Below the pieces are notes generated by a model, which worked only from the letters and a program-made list of their open reading frames with translations, made no database searches and had not been told where the DNA came from. A DNA stretch of 64,000 bases from Burhinus oedicnemus (taxonomy: Eukaryota > Chordata > Aves > Charadriiformes > Burhinidae). The translations under genes and the position numbers were made by a program. Below, piece after piece: positions 36,920 through 48,060 of this stretch. How positions within the stretch are numbered: the stretch's first letter is position 1; each line of letters begins with the position of its first letter. The DNA lies in contig VFFE01007650.1 in assembly GCA_008921705.1 (NCBI GenBank), forward strand, positions 193,176-257,175, given 5' to 3'.

Positions 36920-37990
36920 TGTGGCAGTCAGCATGACTTTGCACAGGCGAATTGAACTCTGTAACCCACTGGTGCACTCTGAGGGTTTCCATGGTCGGAC
37001 AAAGGAGAACTGGTTGATGTCATCTCCTTGGATCACATCAAAGGCTTTTGACAGGATCCTTCACCAGAGACTCTTAAGTAAAGTTACCCTAGGATAAAAG
37101 GGAAGTTCCCCACAGAAGAAAACGACTGAATAAAAGGTAGGAAACAAAGGCCAGGAATGTATTTCCTGTTTTTACAGTATAGGTAGATCACCAGTGTAAT
37201 CCCACATATGTGTATGCTGCTCAGAATACTTCTAAGTGATTTGTAAAGGGATGAACCAAGAAAAGTTAAATGTCATGTTATTTAGAATAAGGACTGTTGT
37301 GAAGAACTGCAGAAGGATCATATGATACTGAGTGACCACATGTTAGAATGATAGATGAAAGTCAGATGTGAAGCGATGCACAGGGGAAAAAGAAGCAATC
37401 CTTCCTTCAGACACTGAGTGATGGGCTATTAGCTAACGAATGCTACATAGGAATGAGACACCAGAGTTACAATAGCCTGTTCTGTGAAAAGGTGAGCTGA
37501 AAGTTCAGAATCGATCAAAAAAGGCAAATGCAATGTTTGGAATTACTAGAAAGAAGACGAGAACAAAACAGAAAGCTTTATGCAGCTGGACGTATGTGTG
37601 AGTGTCGTGAATGGTGTCTACGGTTCTGGTTCCCTGAGTCTCCAAAAGGATGTTCTGAAACTGGAGAAGATTCAGAGGTGGTCAAGAAGTATTGTAGACA
37701 GTTTATATATTAAGGAATATTAAAGTGTACTAGGACTCTTTAAGCTGGACAAAGTATGAGGGTGGGGTGTGGCATAGCGAAAATGGATGAGGGACTCTGT
37801 CACTTCAACTAAAAGTAGTAGGGGACATGAAATAAAACCAGGGACTAGCAAGCCGACCACTCGGAGTGCAGCTGAGCTGGGGAACTCTGTTGTGGATGCT
37901 AACAGTTTAGATGGATTGGAGAAGTAACTGGACTAATTCATGGGATTAAAAACATAGGCTGTCAGCTGCAAAGACTCTGTGTCTAGCTAA
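36920..37990 (+). mobile_element. Very old CR1-type LINE relic (most of the RT region)
   Basis: Scattered words follow the CR1 reverse-transcriptase order along about 1 kb. 'GSQHDFA' is at 36925-36950. A motif A relic is at 37010-37085, with DVISLDH then KAFDRILHQRLLSK after one shift. A 'CDAQGKKKQ' word near 37375 resembles the 'KC.VLH.G..N' region. 'GCSETGEDSEVVKKYCR' at about 37648-37700 and 'ELGNSVVDANSLDGLEK'-type words at 37873-37945 match the C-terminal tail. The frame is broken many times. The 61-codon frame at 37528-37713 is a surviving scrap. This copy is much older than the CR1 copies at 23 and 53 kb and resembles the CR1 lineage shared with turtles and crocodilians. Confidence 0.68.
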
Positions 37991-40900
37991 GCCCAGGACA
38001 GTACTCTAAGGAAATAACATTACGCGTTTTGTTATTCTTATATAATTGCCTAGGCTTCTTCCGTTAGGCACTGACAGATACTGTGCTTGAAACTTTGGTA
38101 TGTCTCAGTATGGTCGTTACCATGTTCTTGCATCACTTTGGTACTATTTGATGTCTGCTATGTAGCTGTATCTGACCTTTGAACACAGAAGGCATTATTA
38201 ATTCGGCTGCTGTGTATCAACTAGAAGTACAAATACGGTCCTATTCAGTGTCTGTAATAATAATGTATAACATACAAAATATTATAAAGTGATTTAGAAA
38301 CCTAAATAAGGTACAGACCTTTCCTTCTTTTGATATCCAAGAGACCTTGATGTATTTTGCAGGATGTATTGGCAACAGTTCCTCCATATATGGTATTCTA
38401 TGAACAAATTGGTAGACCTTTTATTCCATTACATCACCACATACTAAAATCTACATTTTAGAAACTACACATGCAGGAACAAGATTTTTGCATTGCCAGC
38501 TTGTAAATATAAGGAGTGTGCTTGACATGGCATGTGGAAAATATGTATATTGAATACCTGTAGATATTTTATTTACAAAAAAATAAATTATTCTGTAACT
38601 ATATGTACTATAGAATTGAAAGCAGCACCATTAACAGAATTAAGGTGAATTTGATGTGTGATGTGTTCATTTTAGAAAATCAATATATAAATATGAAAGG
38701 TTATCGTGACGCTATTGAGTTGCTTGCTTGCAGATTGCAGTTGAGTGTCAAATGAATGAAGAATTTCATTTACCCCACTGACATTTTTACCTTCTGAAAC
38801 GATAAGAAAGTAATAATGAAGTGATTTAATGATATACATAATAAGAGCCTAGGAGGTTATATAAGTATAATTCAGTTTTTCCTCTCAGACTGGATCTGCT
38901 GATATGATTAGCCTTTTCAGTGCCATAGAAAACAGAAGATTATCATATGCTAAATTTAGGCACTTGTCATTGTTAATGGATCAGTTCTAGCGAAAGTGAA
39001 TGCATCTGTCTGAGTTTTTCAAAGGTTACTAGCTAATGAGTCAAGAGAAACCCCATGCAGAAAATATCTAAAAACCTGAATCATACAGAATTACGATCCT
39101 GTTAAAAACCTGTCAGTGGAAAGAGTGACTAAATTCACCTTGAAGTGATACGGACAGGCTTAATACGTATACGCTGCATTGCTGTCAGCAGCATTGGCCT
39201 TGGGATGAGCTGAGCTTTGTGTACATGGGCATGTGTGATATTTTCTTCCAGCTGAGATTTTGAAAAGACCAGCTGAGCGCTGTGTTAACACAACCCTGTC
39301 ATCCTTGCTGTAAAGAGAATAGGAGTAAGCTGCAAGAACGCTGTACATAGAAAATGTTCACATCGTCTCTGTTATTTTAAACACCAGACTCATCCAGAGG
39401 ATGCATGGTCTCTGCGACTTTCTCCCTGCCTTCCAGGGAAGGGTTTTACTCTGCCGGTGCCCATGGTGTCCAGCCTGGGAGCAAAGGCGGCGTGGGGGCT
39501 GGTAGAAGACCCCAGTGTGTGGATCCTGCTGGGAGAGCTGCCCTCCGACAGGAAGCAGGTTGCAAAATGAAATGCCTCCAGGTCCTAATCAAGCCTGACT
39601 TCATTTGTGTCCTCTGCTTACACAGCCAGGACACGCGTCAGTGTGGGAAGCAAGGTTTTCTTGTGCTCCTCTGGCATGTCATAAGATGAACATGAATTTG
39701 TGAGGTTTTGGATTTGGTTTTGTGGGAACTTTTTGGTCCTACTAACCCAGCTCTGGCCCAAAGTAATTCTCCACTTTTGTTTTAAAATATTCCTTAATAG
39801 AGAGCTTATGAACATCGATGTATTCAGATCATAAGGCAGCCTGAATAAGCGTTACCTCTGTCTTCAGACCTACAAAAGATACTGGCTTTCATGAGGTGTT
39901 TATATGCTTTTTGTTACTTAGAGAGTACTAAAGTTCTTCATTTAAGTGAAAGAGAAGGTAAACCTGTTAGATATAAATTAATAAGTAAAAAATAATGGCA
40001 AACACGTACATGTGTATATACTTTGTATCACTACCAACAGGGCAAAAGCAAAGGTTTTGCTGCACTAGCTTTTAACATTTGGGAACTGCTGTCCCACCCC
40101 TACGTTAAGCGTGAGCTGTTGCCAATCAACAGTTGTGCTGGGATAGGAGAAAATTTGAACATAGTCATAGTTGGCAGCTCAAATCTCATCGCTGATAGAG
40201 CTCACAGCCACGTCTGTGCGTTCTCTTGTCAGTTAAATAAAATGTCACTCTCGGATGGGCAATATCCATTATTCCTCGCTGCTGTCTGTCTGTACCTCTG
40301 CCAGTGCCAACTAACTGTAAATGCAGTTCCCAGCGCAGTGGGGATGGCAGCGGTAGCAGAGTGTGCAGGATGGGCAGCGGCTGGCAGGGCTATGCCAGGC
40401 TGTCCGTGCTGGGGCGGACTGATGGGATGCAGTGATGAGAAAATGTGCAAGAGGGATGGCGGGAGCGTTGCATTGGCACCAAGCAGGCAGGCGGCATGAC
40501 AGGGATCAGGGTGCTCTCTCAGCACAGCAATCCACTTCCCACAATTTCAGATCCCGGTAGGAGCCAAAGTTCAGTTTTGTCTGCCTTATTTTACAGGTTT
40601 TCACTTTTTTTCCTTTCTCCTTTCACCTCGTGTCTATGGTGTAAGTCATCCCAGACCTTTCCACTGGCATTTTCTGCACCACGTGCTCTTTGTCCTGTGG
40701 CACTTTACATGACTTCTGTGCTTTGCTTCATATGTAACATCTGTTGAAGATGATGAGAGGTCTGTGGACATAAAAATTGTCCCAGATTGTCTTACAGGAA
40801 ACCCAGCTATCTAGTTACACATGTAGATAGCTTTTCTGCTACACCTTTGACTCACAGAATTTTCCTACTTTAGATAAGCTTAATTCTGATAGTCATCAAA

Positions 40901-41475
40901 TATTCTTCTTGTAGGCAATGAAGGTAGGTCACTGAGTTGCTACCAAAAATGTCCTGTATCAATGAATACACCTTTATGGTAGTATAGATTATCCACCACA
41001 CGTGAGAAGCACCTTAGCATTATAAACAGAAAGGATTAAACTTTGGAGGACTCTGCTCTAGTGTCCAGAAATCACATGGAATTACGTGCAAACTATTGGC
41101 AGAATTTAATAAAGCAGCAATAATGTTTTGTTGCAATTACTGTGAATAGACATTGATATCTTTTCCATAGAGATGTTTTCAACACATCCTCTAGAAATCC
41201 ACACAACTCAATTATGTTCCGTGGGCTTTTTCTGGTGTTGATTTCAAAGTAGATACCTCACAGGTTTCAGTAGAAATTTTGCCGTTGAGCCCAAGGGAAA
41301 AAACAACATTAAAGAGGTCTGAAATGAAAAGTGGGTTTTTTTTCTTTTACTACAAATCTATGTTAGAGAAAAGTACAGTGTGTGAGAGGATAAAGGGCAG
41401 CATTTCCAAAATTATCTAAGCATCACAGCAGCCTTAGTTCCATTTTCAAAGCCTTGTAAGCACTTTGGAGCCTAA
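37991..41475. other. Unique noncoding stretch
   Basis: AT-rich to about 39150, then more mixed. GC-richer patches lie at 39430-39560 and 40330-40500. The segment 40090-40330 has a texture like conserved noncoding DNA. The plus-strand frame at 40023-40499 opens on TTG, has no domain and is probably chance. No gene is recognised. Confidence 0.5.
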
Positions 41476-41479
41476 AGGC

Positions 41480-41760
41480 TCCAACAGGTTCAGATAATAT
41501 CCTTATTGTAGTCTAAAATTGATAAAGTACTCCAGGTGCCTAATTCACACTAAGTCCAAGTGCTTTGATGCTCTCATAAGCCCTGCTAGATACCTCTCTG
41601 AATCAATACAAACCTAAAGTCTCCTGAAAATTGGACACTCAATTTCACCAAAATGCAATGGGATGTGAGTGCTAATGTCACTTCTTAAAATAGGCTCTAA
41701 AATCCTAAGCCACACAGGGCCCAGTTTTTAAAAGCATGAAGTCACTGACAGATGCAGAAA
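41480..41760. repeat. Possible old amniote interspersed repeat
   Basis: The words 'aggtgcctaatt', 'ctgaaaattgg', 'aatgggatgtgagtgct', 'aaaataggct' and 'gggcccagtttttaaaa' occur in the order found in old palindromic repeats common in turtle and bird genomes, which carry a 'TTGACTTCAATGGGAG' core and 'CTGAAAATTAGGCC' flanks. I cannot name the family and divergence is high. The call is tentative. Confidence 0.3.
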
Positions 41761-44700
41761 AGGGTCAAGAGGAATTTTCCTAAAACCCTGAGGACCTCAT
41801 GAGGTTTTCAGAGAGGGCACAAAAAAGGAAAAAGGAAGACAGGCGGTTTGCGTATCAGATCTCTCTCAAATAATAGATTCTTTACAGATATTCACTGAAT
41901 GAAAAGGCAGATAACATCCATTCAGGCAAACATTACTCCATCAAAGCATTAAGAGTTTTAGTTGCTATGAAGCTTTGACTTTTAAAACTGCATAAATGGC
42001 TGGACATGCAAGCAGACGTTGATTGTAGATGCATAGAGCCTTCTCCCAAACAATCCCTGGGCCCTGTTGGGGCAGGGAAGTGCAAGACAGAGACCATTGC
42101 CAATAGGCAGTTTGGATTTGGCCACCCCGTTTGGTAAGGTTTGCCCTACTGACGTGATCCAAGCTATGCCACCTGGTTTGAAAGCTGGAGAATTTCTCTG
42201 GACCAGTAATTTACTGCTAGAGGTATGGCTAGAGTACAGCAAAAGATGTTGTGTTACAGGAGAGTAGATGTGAGGCAGAGCTTCAACTGTGGGATACAGC
42301 TGTGGGGACATCACTAGTTTTGCTGCTCATAGGGTTACTTTTTCCATTAAGACTTAGCCTTAAAAACAATTTGACATCCTATTTCTTTCCAGAATCAAGA
42401 AGGTGACAGTCGATGTCAGTACAAAGTCAATGAACACTGTCAGGAATGTTTCTGCTTTGCTTGTCTTTACTTTTAGTCTGTTCCCCTTGCTAGCAATGTG
42501 ATGCTGCAGTACTACATTACTTCCTTCAGGTGCTGTTAGATGGCATGAACAAGCAATGTCACCAAGCCTGTTTTCATGGACAAAGATGCCGGCACTCAGC
42601 ATGTATTGCAGAATTCTCCTAGAAAGGCGAAGTAGTGACCATGGAGAAACATGCATTCGGAAAAACTCATGTGCTACTGTGATAAAGTTATAAAATTCTC
42701 TGTTTTCAATAAGGTAAGAGCAGAAAGGCAACAGTTCTGGCAGTGTTTGTCTGTTTTGCCTTCTCTTCGGAAATTCAGTAAAAACCTTTTTACTGCATAT
42801 AGGTGTCCTCTAATAGTTTTTTGCCTTTGATGTCTTTCTGCTCCTCACTAGCAAATTGATTTGCTACTTAGTTGTAGCAATAGTCAGTATCATGTATGTG
42901 GAAAACATAGGGAGCAAGAAGGCTTCAGGTCTACAACCAGTGAAAATCTAGTTCAGTTTAATTATCACCATATTAAAACCAATAGAGTAATGTTAATGTT
43001 AATGTGTCTTTTACAAAAGTGCCCTGTGCATGTGCTCTGCATAGGTACATTTTTCCCACTCTGCCTTAGAGAAAATGTAGGCTGGTTTTGGTGGCTTCAG
43101 TGCAGTAGTTTGGCAGACCTGACTCCTGGTCAGCACAAGACTAATTTCCAGTAATTTCCGCTCACTGGTGCTCTGATAGGGTGGAACTGGAAACAGAGGA
43201 ATGAACCTTCTAGGGAAGTGGAGGATGAGAGAGTGGAGCATCGAACGAGGGGCACAGTACCCCTGCACGTCCCCCTTCTTACCTTCATCCGAACAGCTGA
43301 GGAAGGGGTCCCAGCAGTGGCTGGGTGTCTTCATAAACTCAAAGATATGTGGCACTGTTGACTACACAGACACTTTGGTTTAGTACATAAAGTGAGACCA
43401 ATAGAAGAAAAAAGGTTTCTATCATTTCTATAGAGATAAAAGACAAATCTTCGGAATGTTTTAATCAGGGGCAAAAGTTCATTGGCCTGTGAGTAACTTT
43501 GTTACTCGAAACAGATTTGAGTTTATAGCATTTGTGGTTGGACACAATTTAGCAGGGTGTAAACTTCTACTTAGTCTGTAGAGACTACAGAAAACTAACA
43601 AGAACCTCATGTTGGGTATAATCCAAACCCTAATTTAAAATTTTTTCCAGTGCAAGATTAAACCTGCTTCTTCCTACGGATTAATATGGTGCCAAAATAA
43701 TTTACGTCAGATTCATATGATGATAAAACTAAAGGGAGCTCCAGTGGTAATATGTTACTATCACAGTGTCATTGCTTGACTGTATGGACTCTAACATATC
43801 CTTGGCTTGAAGTTTTTCTCCTCTAGCCTTTATCTGTAATGCTCAGATGTATACTCCTGTAATAGAGAAGGCTGCATGAAGGGATTATGTATTATGCCTG
43901 GAAATGCACTGCAGAGAATCCTCTGCTGTGTAGTAACAATGCATTTGATAAACAACATCCCTGGGTGATACTAGTAGGTATACTAATGGGTGGGGTGGGG
44001 GGAAAAGCAAATAAAATAAAACAAGCTGGGTTGTCCCAGTAATCTGACCTGTGGAAAAAAGCTGGTCTTGATCCCAAATTTCCAGAGTAACTTGGCCATG
44101 ATCAAGTGACCTGAACACACCAACTGCATGTGTGAGAGCTGGAGAAGGCAGGAGAATAAATGCTTGTCTTAAATGGCTGATCTGCAGCTTCCAAATGAAC
44201 ATCCCCCTTCTCCTGATCTTCTCACTCTCTGTTTTTTCCAAGACAGCTAAATGTTTTCCTAAATCCCATAGGGAGCTATGGTTGGCTCTCAGTATGAGAT
44301 TCATACAATAAACGTTATAATGAAGGGTGTTATGGTCCAGTCGCCTTTTAATTTGATGACACAAATTGGATACAGAAGACTCACATTACCCTTTTTTTGT
44401 CTCCAGAATTTCTCCTATTTATTTTATATAGTCCCTTTCATAAGCTTATGAGACTCATATTAAAACAATTTAGGTTTCTTGCCCCGTACGACTATTTCAG
44501 AACTCTAATCCTCAGATGTTTAAATGTCTTCCTGTAATTTTAAGTCTAAATTTACTCGTGCCCCATTTATAACCAATTTACGGTCTTGTATTATATTATG
44601 TTAAACTTATAAAACATTTACACAAACTCAGTAACTGAGATATTTTTTGATTGTGTTTGTTACAGATATATAGTTCGGTTCAGCAGGTTGCTTATGAGAA

Positions 44701-47195
44701 TAATTTGTAACTCCCTGTAACACCTTTGACTGATGTGTACTTAAAGCCATTAAGGATAACTCTATCTCCACCTGTCTCCAATGTGCTTGTAACTTCTATC
44801 AACTGCTTATAAACATTTATATATTATATATCATCAGCAAACAGCTTATTTGTGACATAATTAATGTCACTGCACGGTACGATCCTGGTATATTACAGCT
44901 TGTGTAAGTAACACTAAGTCAACAGGGAAATCTTTTATTTTTTAATCAGAACAAATGTGCACTTAGATTTTAATACAGTAAATTCCTTACCGTGGTAATA
45001 AAAGAAGCATTAGAAACACCTCTATGTGCATGGATGCTCTTTGAAGGTTTGGCTCCCTGACAATTAGCAGAACGAGAAGCACCGATACACCTAATTCAGC
45101 AGCTGCTTGCAATGGTGCTGCTTTTGTTGTTTCTATAATGACACAAAACAATTACCTTGTTTTTCCAGTGCACTGCAATTCATATAGACCTTAGTACTTC
45201 TGCACAGAGCAGAACAGTGTTTTTCATCTGATAACATCATACTACGTAGGTTTTGTCAAGTTAAAAAGCTTATGCAAGCAGTGGGGAATCTGTACCTGGG
45301 TTATTTGATGCAAAGGAAGTTTTTCTTTTTCATTTGTTTTCTTCCATTAGGTTAGGCTTATTCTATTTTGCATGACATTTGAATTGTTGAATATTTAGAT
45401 GCTGATGTTAAAAAAACCCAAAAATTCTCATCCAGAGCAGAGTACTTTTAGCTCTACTGTGAGGGGTTTAACATACTGAAAAAAACTATCCAACATTGTC
45501 CTTGTTATGCACATATTTAGGATTTGCATGAGTACCTTGAAAACCATGTAAAATTAACTTCTGGAAAATAGATATTAAAATTCTCTATTTTGAACATTTT
45601 AATTTTGACATTTATGATGATATTTTACTATGCATGATTTTCATGTGTTTTCACTTTTAACATGGTTTTTCAGATACTACTTTATTCTGAGCAGTAAATC
45701 AATAAGACAGACATAGTACCTAGGCATAAATCTCTGCACCTAAAATAACGAGACATGGAATAGAAGCATTTTTATTTTTCACAGCAAAAAGAAATGCATC
45801 ATGTTATAAAAATACCAGCTTCAATAGGGTAATAGCAAAAAAAAAAAAAAATTGAATAAATGAGTCATTTGGCATTACAAATGAGATAATGTAGATTCTG
45901 CAAACTTAAGAAAACTGAGGATTCAGGTAGAAGAAAATACCAAATAAGGGATGCAACTATTAAAAGCAAGCAGGGAAATAAGTAAATAAACACTGCTACT
46001 AAAATCAAAAGAAAATATTAAACACCCTTTGAGATACCTTGATTGATATAATGCATGTTTTTCTTTTCTCACAAAAGCACGCATATCTCGGAACCGGAGT
46101 GGGGAGGGGGTCATTGTTTTTTAAAGTAATACTTGCTTTAAAATTATTTGCACAGCTTTTATACCCTTTGCCCACACATTTGCTTGTGTATAAAAAATGT
46201 TATTTTCTAGAAGACTGAACTCTATTCTAATCTTTTATCCCCTTGGCCCATCAGTTTGATGTGATAAATTTAGCTGTTACACAAATGGCAAACACTGTAT
46301 GTAATTTTTTATATTTTTTTAAGGAAGTCAGAAATGAGTAATTCTGTATTTTGTGCCTCAGGCTTATCTTCTGCTCAGTGTAGTAATCCATTTTACATTT
46401 TTACATTAGTAATTGTTCTTATCCAGAACATAAAATATATTGGAGTGACAAGCCATACAAATATAGCTGATATCTACTATTATTACTTTGAAATGCCGTA
46501 CAATGGATTTTTCAGTTCCATAGTGTTTCATTGTCATAGATTTGGGTAAGAAAAATACCAGTAAAAGTGATAAGCAAAATGATCTGGTTTCTATGTAGCA
46601 AGCTACCTTCTGCAGTGCTTTCAAGAAAAGGAAGAAAAATGCAAGGAGGTGATTTTGGTAATGAGACCTACACTAACTGTGTGCCGGGGAGCATTCCTGA
46701 GCGGTGGGCAAAAACGCCTGTGCTAGCAAACTGCTACAACCTTCCCTGGCCCGAGCTGGTGTGGCCCAGCCGGCACCCTTCCCAGCAGCGTGCCGGCGTG
46801 GTTTGCCATTAAAATGGTCCAGAGACCATTCCCAGCAGGCAGCTTTCACCCAGCCAGGGCCAAGCTGGAGGCAAGAGGCGTTTGCTGGTGAGGATGCAAG
46901 CTTTCTGTGCCAGCTGCCCCTACTGCCAGCAACTCGCTTGCTTTACTAGTGTAGACGCAAGAGCCAGACGTGCCTCTCTCACTGTGGTAGCACCGAGGAG
47001 CTTTAATGAAGTTGTGGGCTCGTTTTGTGCCAGTTGATTGGAAACAGTAATTGACCGGCTGGTGTAAGACAGCTCAGTTAATACAAATTTCCTACCTTAC
47101 TCCCTGTGATTCGTTTATATCCATAAAATGGGAATTAATGTACCTCCTCAGCATGCTATAAAATAGTTTTGTTAATATTTGTGACCTTACCATGG
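41761..47195. other. Unique noncoding stretch
   Basis: No gene is recognised. A minus-strand frame at 42360-42731 (stop-to-stop about 145 codons, opening on TTG) and one at 43885-44364 (159 codons, also TTG) have no domain I can name. 45000-45260 is a candidate conserved block with ATTA and CAGCTG sites. An A15 run lies at 45837-45851. The part at 46680-46970 is GC-richer and has a 7-bp hairpin at 46813-46830. Confidence 0.5.
45837..45851. repeat. Poly(A) run of 15
   Basis: Fifteen consecutive A bases on the plus strand. It is not preceded by a recognisable retrotransposed gene copy, so it may be simple slippage. Confidence 0.85.
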
Positions 47196-47806
47196 TGTTG
47201 TCCCAAATCTGGGTTCTTTACCTGGTGTGCAAGCCAATAACACACAGAGAAAAGGTGTTTCCAAGTTTATTCCACTAATGCACAGAAATGGGGTGCTCGT
47301 CCCAAAATGGGAGCACACCTTAGTTTCAAAAATCTCCAGTTTTATACATTGACTATTACATATTCAAACAATTAATACGTATTCATTGTTATTCTCTAAC
47401 GATTGGTCAAGATTTGTTTGCTTCCCATGTAAATTAGTGCGCAGACTCTGTCTTCTTCTTCCATTGTTCTCTTTTGAGTAGGTGGTATCATTTGGGTAGG
47501 TGGTCAGTGAGTCGGTGGTCACGATCTCCCCCTGCTGGAGTTACCTTTTACCTACTTCTCCTCTAACCTTGGCAGTTCCAGGTGGTTTTCTCGGTTTGCT
47601 GACCAGGCCTACAGTTCATCACTCTTTTGACAGGAATATCCTACTTATCGACAAAGCTACATTGTCTAGTGGTTAGTTCCTTAATTGAATCGTAGATAAA
47701 TCATGTCTAGGTACTATTTCTCTATTTTAATGTTAGGTAAATAATTAAATAGGGTTGGGACTCTAGCAGCAGCAGGTTTCCTTGGTTGCTTCAATTACAT
47801 TTTACA
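47196..47806 (-). mobile_element. Endogenous retrovirus LTR (3' LTR, minus strand)
   Basis: On the minus strand the LTR starts TGTAAAATG (47806) right after a purine-only tract and ends GGGACAACA (47196), so it has the canonical TG...CA ends with matching TGT/ACA termini. Within it, in order, come a CCAAT box (47402-47406), a TATAAAA box (47340-47346), a hairpin in R (47291-47319, GTGCTC...CCC pairing with GGG...AGCAC), and an AATAAA poly(A) signal (47266-47271), followed by a roughly 70-base U5. The spacing is right for a working LTR. The length of 611 bp is plausible for an avian class III or class I element, but I cannot assign the family. The left flank on the plus strand ends in CATGG. 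No matching partner LTR is seen in this window. Confidence 0.82.
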
Positions 47807-47820
47807 TTTCTTTTTTCTAG
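47807..47820 (-). other. Polypurine tract
   Basis: On the minus strand, AGAAAAAAGAAA directly precedes the TG start of the LTR. This is the position of the plus-strand primer site in retroviruses. Its presence shows that the LTR is a 3' LTR attached to internal sequence and not a solo LTR. Confidence 0.75.
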
Positions 47821-48060
47821 TTAATATCAATTTTACTACAGCAATGGTAAGCAGCCCAGAAAAGAGATAGTTAATACTACTGCTAAAACTAGAATGAGAG
47901 CTGCGTTTTCTTGTAACGTAAACATGAGCCACACGGTGAGAACAACACAAAATACTGAATAGCTGTTCGCCAGATGACCATTGTGTCTACTGTGGGCTGA
48001 AAAAACGGGGATCCAATCAGAAATCAAAGAGTGTGTGATTACACGACTATGCAATTAATG
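47821..48060 (-). pseudogene. Endogenous retrovirus internal remnant
   Basis: Internal retroviral sequence should lie here because it precedes the polypurine tract. A 72-codon minus-strand frame (47836-48054) has two hydrophobic segments (about residues 33-46 and 51-69) and stops 15 bases before the purine tract. That would fit the end of an envelope transmembrane subunit, but there is no diagnostic motif and the frame could be chance. Where the element stops upstream is unclear. By about 48160 the sequence looks unique. The 5' LTR, gag and pol are absent from this side. Confidence 0.38.

Noticed and set aside
40023..40499. 158-codon plus-strand frame
   Set aside because: Opens on TTG; the C-terminal Ala/Gly/Cys-rich part comes from a GC-rich patch; no homologous family recognised.
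43885..44364. Longest non-transposon frame, 159 codons on the minus strand
   Set aside because: It opens on TTG, the first ATG lies well inside, no domain is recognised, and 3' it runs into composition-biased sequence. A frame of this length is expected by chance in 64 kb.
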